DNA of 42,872 nucleotides, taken from contig JAGAPN010000032.1 in assembly GCA_017623235.1 (NCBI GenBank), positions 1 through 42,872 on the forward strand. Direction: 5' to 3'. The position numbers and the translations under genes are program-made. Below, one piece after another: positions 1 to 7,412 of this stretch; the first letter of the stretch is position 1, and every line of letters begins with the position of its first letter. Under the pieces are notes generated by a model, which was not told where the DNA came from, searched no databases, and saw only the letters and a program-made list of their open reading frames with translations. This stretch comes from Clostridia bacterium. GTDB taxonomy: Bacteria > Bacillota > Clostridia > Oscillospirales > Acutalibacteraceae.

Positions 1-514
1 CATACTTATTGTCTGCCGTAAATGTTGCGGTAAGGGTAAATTCTTTTCCCTGGTCCTCTGCAGTATGCTTTTTAGAGGTTCTTACATAGATATTGCTGCC
101 CTTGTTTGTGCCGTTGAAGTTACCGATACCTATTTGTGTACCGTGTGTGGCGTTAGGTGTACCTGTAACCTTATATTTTACCTCTACAATGGCTTTGTTG
201 CCGTTTGTAAGTTTAAGAACCGAACCATCTACTGCAAATACATAATTAGGAAACCAGGTTTGTGTAGAGTAGTCGGTAATGCTCGAAAGCTGTCTTTCGT
301 AAGCAGAAACGTGTACCTTTAACTTTCCGCCATCTACCGTTGCGGTAGTGTTTGTTGTTGAGCCTGTTGTTGCAAATATATTTGCAACATCCTGTGTTAG
401 GTCGATTACGGTTGTTTTTACGTTAGTGTCTGTGTTAGCGGACACAACAATCGAAGTTAGTACACTTGACAACAGAATTATTACTGATAACACTATCGAT
501 AATGCTTTTTTCAT
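1..514 (-). CDS. Secreted protein, N-terminal part only (runs off left edge)
   Basis: The reading frame starts at ATG 514 behind an AAAGGTG ribosome binding site and stays open for 171 codons to the window edge. Residues 1-26 form a classical Sec signal peptide: MKK start, a hydrophobic core, and a V-S-A cleavage site. The mature part is rich in Thr, Asn, Val and Gly with short beta-strand-like stretches and no cysteines, as in extracellular beta-sandwich or carbohydrate-binding modules. I recognise no specific family. It lies downstream of the sugar-binding lipoprotein gene, separated by a terminator, so it may be another exported carbohydrate-related protein; that is inference. The C-terminal domains, which would decide function, are outside the window. 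Confidence 0.72.
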   Translation of the reverse strand, partial: MKKALSIVLSVIILLSSVLTSIVVSANTDTNVKTTVIDLTQDVANIFATTGSTTNTTATVDGGKLKVHVSAYERQLSSITDYSTQTWFPNYVFAVDGSVLKLTNGNKAIVEVKYKVTGTPNATHGTQIGIGNFNGTNKGSNIYVRTSKKHTAEDQGKEFTLTATFTADNKY

Positions 515-540
515 ACTAACACCTTTCTTTTTAAGATTTG

Positions 541-580
541 AACAAAATTACCATCCCTCGCTTTCACTCAGGATGGTAAT
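541..580 (-). terminator. Intrinsic terminator after the solute-binding protein gene
   Basis: A perfect 10-bp inverted repeat (547-556 and 571-580, ATTACCATCC/GGATGGTAAT) with a 14-nt loop is followed on the minus strand by TTTTGTT. It lies between the stop of the binding-protein gene (604) and the start of the secreted-protein gene (514). Confidence 0.75.
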
Positions 581-603
581 ACCAAATTCGCTATTTGCGA
601 GTA

Positions 604-2034
604 TTATTTATATGAATCCAATCTCTTGTTCGATTCGTCAACTGCATTTTGGAACGTATTCATAATCTTCTCAAGCTCTACTGCCATCTGCTCTGAAGAC
701 TGACGACGCAGCTCCTTGAAAATTTCACTATGCGTCCAGTTAAGATCTATCATAGTAAGAGGTCCGCCTAAAACAGACATCTTAAGATTGTTTTCACGAT
801 ATGCCTTTAAAACAGTTTCAGAATAAAATTTCTGCATTTCCTTATTGCCGAAGATGCTTGCGTCCTTATTGCAGTTATCTACGTCAAGGAAATAACGGAG
901 GAAATAGTAAGCTCCGTCAGGATTCTTTGCGTTCTTTGCAATTCCGTATGCACGAAGACCAACGCCGCCGTAATTGCAAGGCTTGCCCTCAAAGCTATCG
1001 GGCATTCTTACTGCGCCGAAATCGCTTGCAGACATATCCTTAAGATATCCGTTTTTCTTTATTGCGTAAGCATCGGTAGTAAGCATTGCGATGTTGCCTG
1101 CGGGATACTGAGCAATCAGATAGTTTCCTACAAGGCCTTCTGCACGGCAATCAGCATAGAACTTCAGTGATTTGAGCATAGCCTCGTTATTTTTATTAGC
1201 GGACATTTTGCCGGTCTTTGCATCGTAGGAGATAAATCCGGGACCCATGGTAAGTGACATAAGATAGGGGTCAAGCACGCCGCCGTAATAACCTATCTTA
1301 TCGGCATCAAGCATACACTGTTTGAAGGTTTCCCAAGTCCAGTTGCCTTCATTTATGTAATCAACGGGAGATTTAAGTCCGTTGTCGTTAAATATCTTTT
1401 TGCTGTAAACAACTATACCTGCAGTTGGTACGTAGGGGCTGTAGAAGGAGTTTACAAAATAGCTCTTTCCCTTAAACTTCGTCTGCTCGGTAACTCTGGG
1501 ATCCCAGAAGCCGTCGTTAACGTTGAATATCTTGGGAAGCTCTGCAGCCACCTCATATATCTGAGGAATTTTGTCGTTAAGAATAATAATGTCGGGGCCC
1601 TTGCCGGCAACTATCTGCTTGGCAATATCGGCTTCGTAGGTTGTCTGGTCATATATCTGCCACTTAACGTTAATACCTGTAAGCTTTGTGAAGGCCTTGG
1701 CAACCTTTACGTATTCTGCGCCGCCCTCATCTCCCCAATGAGCAAAGGTAACGGTTGTTCCTTTAAGCTTCTTGGGAATGTTTTTGAAAACATCTTGGCG
1801 GCCGGATTGCGAAATTTCACCCTCAAAGCCACCTGCGTTTCCGCCATCAGCAGAACCGTCTGCGCCGCCTGAAACGGTACCGTCAAAATCAATATCGCCG
1901 CCTAAATCGTCAAAGGAGTCGCTTTCGTTGGAGCCCGATGTGTCGGCGCTGCCTGTTCCGCCGCATGCTCCCAGCGTTAAGCACATAACCAATGACAATA
2001 CGAGTGCCATTAATCTAATTACAGTTTTTGTCAT
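604..2034 (-). CDS. ABC transporter extracellular sugar-binding lipoprotein (family 1)
   Basis: 476 aa. It captures a substrate, probably a sugar or oligosaccharide, outside the cell and delivers it to an ABC permease. The N-terminus is a lipoprotein signal with lipobox L-G-A-C and the acylated cysteine at position 24. An acidic Ser/Gly/Asp-rich tether of about 50 residues follows, then a periplasmic-binding-protein fold with typical family 1 elements: the T-F-A-H-W-G segment near residue 95, a G-P-D-I-I segment near 145 and the W-T-W-E-T-F segment near 230. Length is slightly above the family norm because of the tether. No permease or ATPase gene flanks it, so it must work with transporter parts encoded elsewhere. 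The upstream region carries a strong palindrome, suggesting a repressor or activator site. Substrate is not determinable from sequence alone. Confidence 0.88.
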   Translation of the reverse strand: MTKTVIRLMALVLSLVMCLTLGACGGTGSADTSGSNESDSFDDLGGDIDFDGTVSGGADGSADGGNAGGFEGEISQSGRQDVFKNIPKKLKGTTVTFAHWGDEGGAEYVKVAKAFTKLTGINVKWQIYDQTTYEADIAKQIVAGKGPDIIILNDKIPQIYEVAAELPKIFNVNDGFWDPRVTEQTKFKGKSYFVNSFYSPYVPTAGIVVYSKKIFNDNGLKSPVDYINEGNWTWETFKQCMLDADKIGYYGGVLDPYLMSLTMGPGFISYDAKTGKMSANKNNEAMLKSLKFYADCRAEGLVGNYLIAQYPAGNIAMLTTDAYAIKKNGYLKDMSASDFGAVRMPDSFEGKPCNYGGVGLRAYGIAKNAKNPDGAYYFLRYFLDVDNCNKDASIFGNKEMQKFYSETVLKAYRENNLKMSVLGGPLTMIDLNWTHSEIFKELRRQSSEQMAVELEKIMNTFQNAVDESNKRLDSYK

Positions 2035-2088
2035 AATAATTTTCCTTTCTGTTGTAGTTTTTTGATTAAGGATGACCCTCAGTTTTCA

Positions 2089-2136
2089 CGAATTTGCAGT
2101 TTAGCTTAAAAGATATCCATATTTTTACAAATTCGT
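2089..2136 (-). promoter_or_regulatory. Leader-region inverted repeat upstream of the binding-protein gene
   Basis: ACGAATTTG and CAAATTCGT (about 2088-2096 and 2128-2136) form a perfect 9-bp inverted repeat with a 31-nt spacer. It would lie in the 5' leader of the binding-protein mRNA, so it could be an RNA stem or two operator half-sites. No function is established. Confidence 0.4.
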
Positions 2137-2174
2137 TAATATATTGACTTTGCGCATAATACAATATGTGCAAA
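2136..2174 (-). promoter_or_regulatory. Operator-like 26-bp palindrome over a candidate promoter
   Basis: Positions 2149-2174 read TTTGCGCATA, six bases, TATGTGCAAA: a 10-bp dyad with one mismatch. On the minus strand a TTGTAT (2164-2159), 17-bp spacer and TATTAA (2141-2136) can be drawn, so the dyad is centred on the -35 element, where a repressor would act. A second possible -35 (TTGACT, 2212-2207) lies further up but with only 15 bp to TAAAAT. The palindrome is clear; the promoter assignment is tentative. The adjacent regulator at 2318-3505 is the obvious candidate binder. Confidence 0.5.
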
Positions 2175-2282
2175 TTTACAAATATATTTTATCATAAGGT
2201 GAAAAAGTCAACAATTAAGTTTTTGAAAATACAAATGTAGTAAATTACTTTTCAGTATGTTTATATATTATTTATAATATAT

Positions 2283-2318
2283 AAAAGGCGGACAGTTCTT
2301 AAAAACTGTCCGTCTTTT
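2283..2318 (-). terminator. Intrinsic terminator after the LacI/LuxR-like regulator
   Basis: A 15-bp stem (2283-2297 with 2304-2318, one G-U pair) has a 6-nt loop and begins at the stop codon of the regulator. On the minus strand it ends in CCTTTTATAT. Confidence 0.85.
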
Positions 2319-3505
2319 TAGTAGTTTGAAAAGTCAGTAATATCATTTGAAATATATCTCAAATATTCCTCTAAATGCCTGGGCGAAATATACTTAGAAA
2401 GCAGTTTGACAAACTCAGCCTTATCCTTACAGCCCGTTCTTTTAAAATAATTATTTTTATGCGTATTCAAGGATTGTGGCGTTAAGAATAATTTGTGGGT
2501 TGTCAAACTATTTGAGTAACCCTTTAGGAACATATATATAATCAGCAAATCAACCGTCTTTGCACTGAGCAAAAGATTTTCCAAAACAAATATATCTTTC
2601 AGGGCGGGGTCGGATTTATGGGAATACTCCTCCACCGGGTCAAAATTCATAGAAACACTTCGCTTACCACGAGTAAAAATCAAATCGGAGTTTGTAAGCG
2701 CACGCTTTTGCGTTGAATCTCTGGGAATAAGAATGTTTTTCAAATCAATAGAAATACAGTTAAAATCATTCTTATTGTTTGTAAGACACCTGTAGATTTG
2801 CAGTACTGCCGATTTAATTGCTTCGGAGGTATATGTAATGCTTGAAACACTAATGTGAAACAGCCTCGCGATAATGGTATCGGAAAATCCTAAAAAGAAA
2901 CGGTCTTCTATATACGAAGGCTCGTTATTCCTAAAATAATTTAAAAATGCAATTGCAATGAAATCGTTAGGGAAGTATATACCATCATATTCATTTCTGC
3001 GCTCCCAGAAATCATTCATACATTCTGCAAATCCGCTTTTTATATGGAATATATCCTTCTCCGAAAAATTGAGATTAACCTTGTAGAAGGCTTCGATTTT
3101 GGAAATATCGGACTCAGAATTGGCATAAAACCCGAAAAATGCTATTTTTTCTTTTGCGTTGGCCTTAAAGTAACGATAAACCATAGATGCGGTTATATCA
3201 TCATTATCGGCTATCGAACTGTAAATGTATTTATAATGCTTTTTGCTTTTGTCGTGAAGTAAAATTACAGGTATGCCGTTTTCATTACAAATTTTAACAC
3301 AATGCTCATTGTTTTTATTAAGCCCCTGCGCAACTAAAAGTACTGCCTTTGAATCGGTAAAAATTTCCGGCACATCTTCTATGTTTTCGAAAACTATGGT
3401 TGGTATTCTTTTTTGATTTAGAGATTTTATGCTTGCAATTTCCTGCTTTCTTCTTGTTTCGAAAAAGTAAGATGAGCTGTTCTCCATTAAAATATATAAT
3501 GACAT
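2318..3505 (-). CDS. Transcriptional regulator: LacI-type sensor domain plus C-terminal LuxR-like HTH
   Basis: 395 aa, soluble, no signal peptide. Residues about 35-265 resemble the periplasmic-binding-protein-like effector domain of LacI/GalR regulators: an N-D-F-I-A-I-A-F-L segment, a G-F-S-D segment, and the closing I-P-R-D-S-T, which matches the end of LacI sensor domains. There is no N-terminal LacI helix-turn-helix. Instead residues about 318-380 look like a LuxR/GerE-type helix-turn-helix (L-S-A-K-T-V-D, L-T-P-Q-S-L-N-T-H-K-N-N-Y-F-K-R-T, then K-A-E-F-V-K-L-L). It should bind DNA in response to a small ligand, probably a sugar, and lies immediately upstream of the orphan sugar-binding lipoprotein gene, whose promoter carries a palindrome. 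The start has a GGTGA site 5 nt upstream. The fold assignment is from motif recognition and has moderate certainty. Confidence 0.65.
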   Translation of the reverse strand: MSLYILMENSSSYFFETRRKQEIASIKSLNQKRIPTIVFENIEDVPEIFTDSKAVLLVAQGLNKNNEHCVKICNENGIPVILLHDKSKKHYKYIYSSIADNDDITASMVYRYFKANAKEKIAFFGFYANSESDISKIEAFYKVNLNFSEKDIFHIKSGFAECMNDFWERRNEYDGIYFPNDFIAIAFLNYFRNNEPSYIEDRFFLGFSDTIIARLFHISVSSITYTSEAIKSAVLQIYRCLTNNKNDFNCISIDLKNILIPRDSTQKRALTNSDLIFTRGKRSVSMNFDPVEEYSHKSDPALKDIFVLENLLLSAKTVDLLIIYMFLKGYSNSLTTHKLFLTPQSLNTHKNNYFKRTGCKDKAEFVKLLSKYISPRHLEEYLRYISNDITDFSNY

Positions 3506-3526
3506 TTATTCACCACATTTCTCTGT

Positions 3527-3588
3527 AATATAGCATAAGTGACCAACCCAGTACAATTCTATTCTACCACTTTAAACAAAAAGTTCAA
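3527..3588 (-). promoter_or_regulatory. Candidate promoters of the regulator gene
   Basis: Two sigma-70-like promoters read leftward. The proximal has TTGTAC (3556-3551), 18 bp, TATATT (3532-3527), leaving a 20-nt leader to the ATG at 3505. The distal has TTGAAC (3588-3583), 16 bp, TAGAAT (3566-3561). Confidence 0.5.
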
Positions 3589-3682
3589 TCAATATTTTTT
3601 ACCACAAATGCAATAAACTGGCAAAGCACCGTTTCTTGCAGGAAATACAAAACGATTGCTTGGCTTCGAGTAAAATTCATCA

Positions 3683-3773
3683 TTTGAAACGGGAGTTCCT
3701 TTTATGACGAATCAGAAGGCCCGTCAAAGGTCACTTAAAGCAAAAGTGAGGAAAACCTTGCTTTTGCTTTTTA
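3683..3773 (+). ncRNA. Structured RNA candidate ending in an intrinsic terminator
   Basis: TTTG-AA-ACGGG (3683-3693) pairs with CCCGTCAAA (3720-3728); inside it CCTTT pairs with GAAGG (3698-3702/3715-3719) and TGA pairs with TCA around a CGAA tetraloop (3705-3714). Immediately downstream is a terminator: AAAGCAAAAG (3737-3746) with CTTTTGCTTT (3761-3770), extended by AGG/CCT and followed by TTATTT. An alternative hairpin TCACTT/AAGTGA (3731-3736/3744-3749) overlaps the terminator's left arm and would exclude it. The arrangement looks like a small RNA or a riboswitch-like leader, but no plus-strand gene ends upstream, no clear promoter precedes it and it matches no riboswitch I recognise. The rest of 3506-3881 holds only promoters. 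Confidence 0.4.
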
Positions 3774-3817
3774 TTTATAAAAAATTCTGCTGTATTACTT
3801 TGTCCTTTTAGGGGCTA

Positions 3818-3846
3818 TTTACTTTTTACGCAAAAAATGGTACAAT
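3818..3846 (+). promoter_or_regulatory. Promoter of the O-acetylation pair
   Basis: TTTACT (3818-3823), a 17-bp spacer and TACAAT (3841-3846) lie 35 nt before the MBOAT start codon and downstream of the terminator at 3737-3773. Confidence 0.7.
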
Positions 3847-3881
3847 AAATGTGATTTTAATGTTATGGAGAATGATACTTT

Positions 3882-5327
3882 ATGTCTATTCTTTCTATTT
3901 ATTTCTTGCTTTTTCTTCTGTTATCTTCGTTAATTTTTTACGCCTTACCAAACAAATTAAAGCCTCTTTCTATACTTGCCGCTAATATTTATTTTTATAT
4001 TCAGTTTGGTCTTAAGCATCTGCCCTTTCTGCTTTTCAGTATTGTTTCGACCTTTGCGGGGGCTCTTCTAATCGAAAGGCTGGAGAAAAAATCCGCCAAA
4101 AAAGCGGTACTCGCCTCTGTACTGTTTTTGAATATCGGACTGCTTTTCTACGTAAAATTTACCCCGTATTTATTAAATCTCGCGCAAAAGGTTGTTACCT
4201 TTGATTCTTCGAATATTCTGAAAACCATTATCGTACCTGTGGGTATCGCATTTTATACACTACAGCTTTGCGGCTACATAGTTGACGTATACCGTGAAAA
4301 GTACGTTGCAGAAAGAAATTTTCTTAAATTTGCGGCCTTTGGTACCTTTTTCCCTCTGATATTACAGGGTCCCATTTCAAGGTACGACCAATTAGCTGAC
4401 CAGATATACAGTAAGGCCAAACGTGAGAATATCTACCGAAATTATACCTACGGCGCTCAATTAATGCTCTGGGGCTTTTTTAAAAAGCTTGTTGTTGCCG
4501 ACCGTGCCGCAATTTTGGTCAATGAGGTTTTCGGCAACTACACCTCTTATTCGGGTTTAACCGTGGCTCTGGCCGTTTTATTTTACACAATTCAGATATA
4601 TATGGATTTCTCCGGCTGTGTTGATATATGCAGAGGTGCCGCCCAGTTGTTTGGAATAAACGTTATAGAGAACTTTAAGCAGCCCTATTTTGCCAGTTCA
4701 ACACAAGATTTTTGGAGAAGATGGCATATTGCGCTATCAAGCTGGTTCCGTGACTACCTTTATATTCCTTTGGGAGGAAACAGAATGGGTGCCTTCAGAA
4801 AATATCTCAACATTTTAATCGTGTTTTTCGCAAGCGGACTTTGGCACGGCGTTGGTTTCCACTATATTGTTTGGGGACTTATGCAGGGCCTCTTCCAGAT
4901 TGTCGGCGCAATAACCCTGCCTTTAAAGAAAAAAATCTGTGACAAGCTGATGCTTGACCGCACAAAGGGCTTTCTCCTTCTTTGGCAACAGCTTATAACC
5001 TTTTGCCTTATTAATCTATCCTGGCTTGTTTTCAGAGCCAACGGAACCACAGCGGCAATAGCTATGTTCAAAAGCATCTTCACCCTCCAGCCCGTATCCT
5101 TGGTTAACCTAACCTATCTTGACTTAATTATTATATGCGTTTCTCTTTTAATTGTATTTTTCGTTTCTTATTACAAGGAAAAGGGATTTTCCGTGCGTGA
5201 TGAGCTTTCAAAACAGGTTCTGCCCGTAAGGTGGAGCGTATTTCTTATTCTGTTTGCTGCGGTGGTTTTATTGGGGGTTTACGGCCCCGGTTACTCTGAC
5301 TCCTCATTTATCTATATGAATTTTTAA
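3882..5327 (+). CDS. MBOAT-family membrane O-acyltransferase (AlgI/DltB-like)
   Basis: 481 aa polytopic membrane protein, about 10-12 hydrophobic segments. Members move an acyl group, usually acetyl, from the cytoplasm to an extracytoplasmic sugar polymer together with a partner esterase/transferase. Diagnostic motifs are Q-G-P-I-S-R-Y near 158, D-F-S-G near 240, the F-W-R-R-W-H-I-A-L-S-S-W-F-R-D-Y block near 284, and L-W-H-G followed by W-G-L near 320, including the conserved MBOAT histidine. Length matches AlgI-type proteins. It has a GGAGA site and its own promoter. The downstream gene is only 11 nt away and encodes a matching SGNH protein, so the two form an O-acetylation module. The acceptor is unknown; the polysaccharide made by the 10-22 kb operon is a reasonable candidate. 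Confidence 0.9.
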   Translation: MSILSIYFLLFLLLSSLIFYALPNKLKPLSILAANIYFYIQFGLKHLPFLLFSIVSTFAGALLIERLEKKSAKKAVLASVLFLNIGLLFYVKFTPYLLNLAQKVVTFDSSNILKTIIVPVGIAFYTLQLCGYIVDVYREKYVAERNFLKFAAFGTFFPLILQGPISRYDQLADQIYSKAKRENIYRNYTYGAQLMLWGFFKKLVVADRAAILVNEVFGNYTSYSGLTVALAVLFYTIQIYMDFSGCVDICRGAAQLFGINVIENFKQPYFASSTQDFWRRWHIALSSWFRDYLYIPLGGNRMGAFRKYLNILIVFFASGLWHGVGFHYIVWGLMQGLFQIVGAITLPLKKKICDKLMLDRTKGFLLLWQQLITFCLINLSWLVFRANGTTAAIAMFKSIFTLQPVSLVNLTYLDLIIICVSLLIVFFVSYYKEKGFSVRDELSKQVLPVRWSVFLILFAAVVLLGVYGPGYSDSSFIYMNF

Positions 5328-5338
5328 GAGGTACTTAT

Positions 5339-6367
5339 ATGAAAGAAAGGTTTAGTAAAGCTTTAAAAATCGTTGCTTTTATTTTGTGCGCGGCTATATT
5401 GTTTTCTTTCATTTCCAACGTTTGCGAAAGAAAAACCTTTGACGGCCCTTGGAATTATATGGCCAAGCTTAACGAATTTTACAGTCTGGAGGATGACACG
5501 CTGGATTACGTAGGTGTGGGCTCAAGTCACATGTACTGCACCCTCAATCCTTTGGAGGTGTGGAATAATTCCGGAGCCGCCGGCTTTGTCCTGGCAACCC
5601 AGCAGCAGCCCCTTACGGCCTCATACCACTACATAAAGGAGACTTTTAAGACCCAATCTCCCAAATACGTTATCCTCGAAGGGTATATGATTTGTGTGGA
5701 GGAGACCACCGATTCTGCGGTACTTTACGATGCTATAGACCCCTTAAGGCCTTCCTTTAACAAATTTCAGATGATAAATAATCTCGTTCCCTATGAGCGG
5801 CGACCCGATTATTATTTTAACATATTAAAATATCATACCCGCTGGTCCTCAATCTCCCTTGACCAGGTAAACAATATTCTTGGCGAGCATATTGACACCT
5901 ACAAGGGCTTTGTTGCCCTGCAGGGGGATTTTAAGGGAGAAAATCTTATTCCCGATTATGAAAGCACTCAGGATATTCAGCTCAGCCAATACAATCTAAA
6001 TATTTTAAACAAAATTTATGAACTAACTCAGGCGCATAATGCAGAGCTTATTTTAATGCTGGGACCCTATAATGCCCAATCCCCCGACCTTGCTCAAAAG
6101 ATAAAGGCAGAGATAAATTGGGCGAAAGAGAAAAAGGTGGCTGTGCTGGACTACTCCGAGCTGCTTAACACTATAGAAATAAACCCTGAATGTGACTATT
6201 ACGACCCCGGTCATCTGGATGTTTCGGGGGCAGCTAAGGTAAGCGCACATTTTGCCGAATATCTGTTAGATAAAGGAGTAACGGCAAATACTTCCATTAA
6301 TACGGAAAAGTGGCAGGCCGATTATGACTCCTACGTAGAAAATTTTTCAAGCGAGCTTAATAAGTAG
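5339..6367 (+). CDS. Membrane-anchored SGNH-fold protein, partner of the MBOAT acyltransferase
   Basis: 342 aa. Residues 10-26 form a single N-terminal membrane anchor; the rest should be extracytoplasmic. A G-S-S-H motif at 61-64 supplies the probable nucleophilic serine, and D289-P-G-H292 supplies the Asp-His of the triad (D-P-G-H-L-D-V-S-G-A-A-K), as in AlgX/AlgJ/DltD-like SGNH hydrolase domains. Such proteins pair with an MBOAT protein and transfer the acetyl group to a surface polysaccharide. The gene follows the MBOAT gene after 11 nt with a GAGGT ribosome binding site, so co-transcription is likely. The exact acceptor sugar cannot be read from sequence, and plain esterase activity is an alternative. 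Confidence 0.8.
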   Translation: MKERFSKALKIVAFILCAAILFSFISNVCERKTFDGPWNYMAKLNEFYSLEDDTLDYVGVGSSHMYCTLNPLEVWNNSGAAGFVLATQQQPLTASYHYIKETFKTQSPKYVILEGYMICVEETTDSAVLYDAIDPLRPSFNKFQMINNLVPYERRPDYYFNILKYHTRWSSISLDQVNNILGEHIDTYKGFVALQGDFKGENLIPDYESTQDIQLSQYNLNILNKIYELTQAHNAELILMLGPYNAQSPDLAQKIKAEINWAKEKKVAVLDYSELLNTIEINPECDYYDPGHLDVSGAAKVSAHFAEYLLDKGVTANTSINTEKWQADYDSYVENFSSELNK

Positions 6368-6372
6368 CAAAA

Positions 6373-6442
6373 GCGAGGGATAATCATCGGACTGCCCCAA
6401 GTTGTTCGGCCGGAACAAAATTTCGATTGCAAAACTACTCGC
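6373..6442 (+). other. Structured 3' UTR segment after the SGNH gene
   Basis: GCGAG (6373-6377) can pair with CTCGC (6438-6442) and encloses a hairpin TTGTTC-GGCCG-GAACAA (6402-6418). It lies between the SGNH stop codon and the terminator at 6479-6517, so it would be part of the mRNA 3' UTR or a 3'-derived small RNA. No known RNA family is recognised. Confidence 0.3.
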
Positions 6443-6478
6443 ACCTAAAAAAGATAATTTTTTACCGGAATAAAAGGC

Positions 6479-6517
6479 AAAAAGCCGTGGTACACGACAG
6501 CGTTACCACGGCTTTTT
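6479..6517. terminator. Bidirectional terminator between the SGNH gene and rhaD
   Basis: A perfect 14-bp stem, AAAAAGCCGTGGTA (6479-6492) with TACCACGGCTTTTT (6504-6517), has an 11-nt loop and A/T tracts on both sides, so it can stop transcripts from either side of these convergent genes. Confidence 0.92.
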
Positions 6518-6551
6518 TAACACATTAGGCTGCAAAAACCTGCTTTTTTAG

Positions 6552-6591
6552 GCGGTTTATCCCTAACCGCAACTCCCTTTCGGGTGTTTTT
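6552..6591. terminator. Secondary hairpins next to the rhaD stop codon
   Basis: GCGGTT/AACCGC near 6553-6570 and an AACTCCC/GGGTGTT hairpin followed by TTTTTTT near 6571-6592 sit just downstream of rhaD. The second is oriented to stop plus-strand read-through; the stems are imperfect. Confidence 0.4.
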
Positions 6592-7407
6592 TTACAGATT
6601 AAGGAAATCTTTTCTATAATCGAGGCCGAAGGCTTCGGCTACAGCCTTAAGCTCGGGGTCGGTAATGGTGTTAACGTGGGGCAGGTGGGCTATCAGCATA
6701 TAAAGCTGGGCAGCCTTTTCAACCGTTTCGATAAGGCCGAAGGTTTCGTCCATATCACGGCCTGCGCCGTAAATTCCGTGAAGGCCCCAGACAACCAAAC
6801 GGTAATCCTTCATCTTTTCTGCGGTGGCAACACCGATTTCGTTATTGCCGCATACCATCCAGGGCAGAACGCCGATACCGTCGGGGAATACCACGATGCA
6901 CTCGGTGCACATCTCCCAGATAGTGTGGGTGAATTTCTTATCATCCAGCTCGTGGATGTGGGTCATAGCCAGAGTGTTGGTGGGGTGTGTGTGCATTACG
7001 ACACGGTGATTGGGGTCCTGTTCGAGCCTTGCGATATGGCTCATAAGGTGGGCGGGAAGCTCGCTGGTGAAGCGGCCGCCGTCCTTGTAGCCCCAAAGCA
7101 GCTCGGCGGTGGTGCCGTCCTCTGCAATACGTATAATACCCAGGTTGGTTTCGGGGTCAACCTCAACGTTTTTAAAATATTTACCTGTACCGGTAACCAC
7201 AAAAATCTTGCCGATAAGGGGGGTAGCGTCAAAGCCTGTAGGGATGGTGCGAATAACCTTATTCAGGTCAAGATACTCTGCGACCTCTTCGGTTTCCAGC
7301 ATATAGCTGATGTTACCGCCGTTGCGCTCATCCCAGCCCTGGCGGTACATATTTGCGGTGGTGCGCTTCATCTCCTCAATAAAGGGAGCAGTTAAAATAT
7401 CCTTCAT
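6592..7407 (-). CDS. rhaD: Rhamnulose-1-phosphate aldolase
   Basis: 271 aa, essentially the length of the E. coli enzyme. It splits L-rhamnulose 1-phosphate into dihydroxyacetone phosphate and L-lactaldehyde. It belongs to the class II zinc aldolases related to FucA. The catalytic glutamate is E116 in T-S-E-L-P-A-H. The zinc ligands are H139 and H141 (H-T-H-P-T-N) and H210 (L-H-G-I-Y-G), in the same spacing as the known E117/H141/H143/H212 set. It is the last gene of rhaBAD, 5 nt after rhaA. A strong terminator follows. Assignment is secure. Confidence 0.96.
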   Translation of the reverse strand: MKDILTAPFIEEMKRTTANMYRQGWDERNGGNISYMLETEEVAEYLDLNKVIRTIPTGFDATPLIGKIFVVTGTGKYFKNVEVDPETNLGIIRIAEDGTTAELLWGYKDGGRFTSELPAHLMSHIARLEQDPNHRVVMHTHPTNTLAMTHIHELDDKKFTHTIWEMCTECIVVFPDGIGVLPWMVCGNNEIGVATAEKMKDYRLVVWGLHGIYGAGRDMDETFGLIETVEKAAQLYMLIAHLPHVNTITDPELKAVAEAFGLDYRKDFLNL

Positions 7408-7412
7408 TTTTA

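Noticed and set aside
65-665. Plus-strand open frames at the left edge
   Set aside because: They lie opposite a signal-peptide-bearing gene (1-514) and the end of the binding-protein gene, which explain the region better.
3600-3735. Possible c-di-GMP riboswitch
   Set aside because: Short GCAAAGC-like words occur, but the conserved core and tetraloop-receptor pairings of that class are not present.
3704-3811. 35-codon plus-strand frame with a GGGAG upstream
   Set aside because: It runs straight through the structured RNA and its terminator hairpin; composition and overlap argue against a real peptide.
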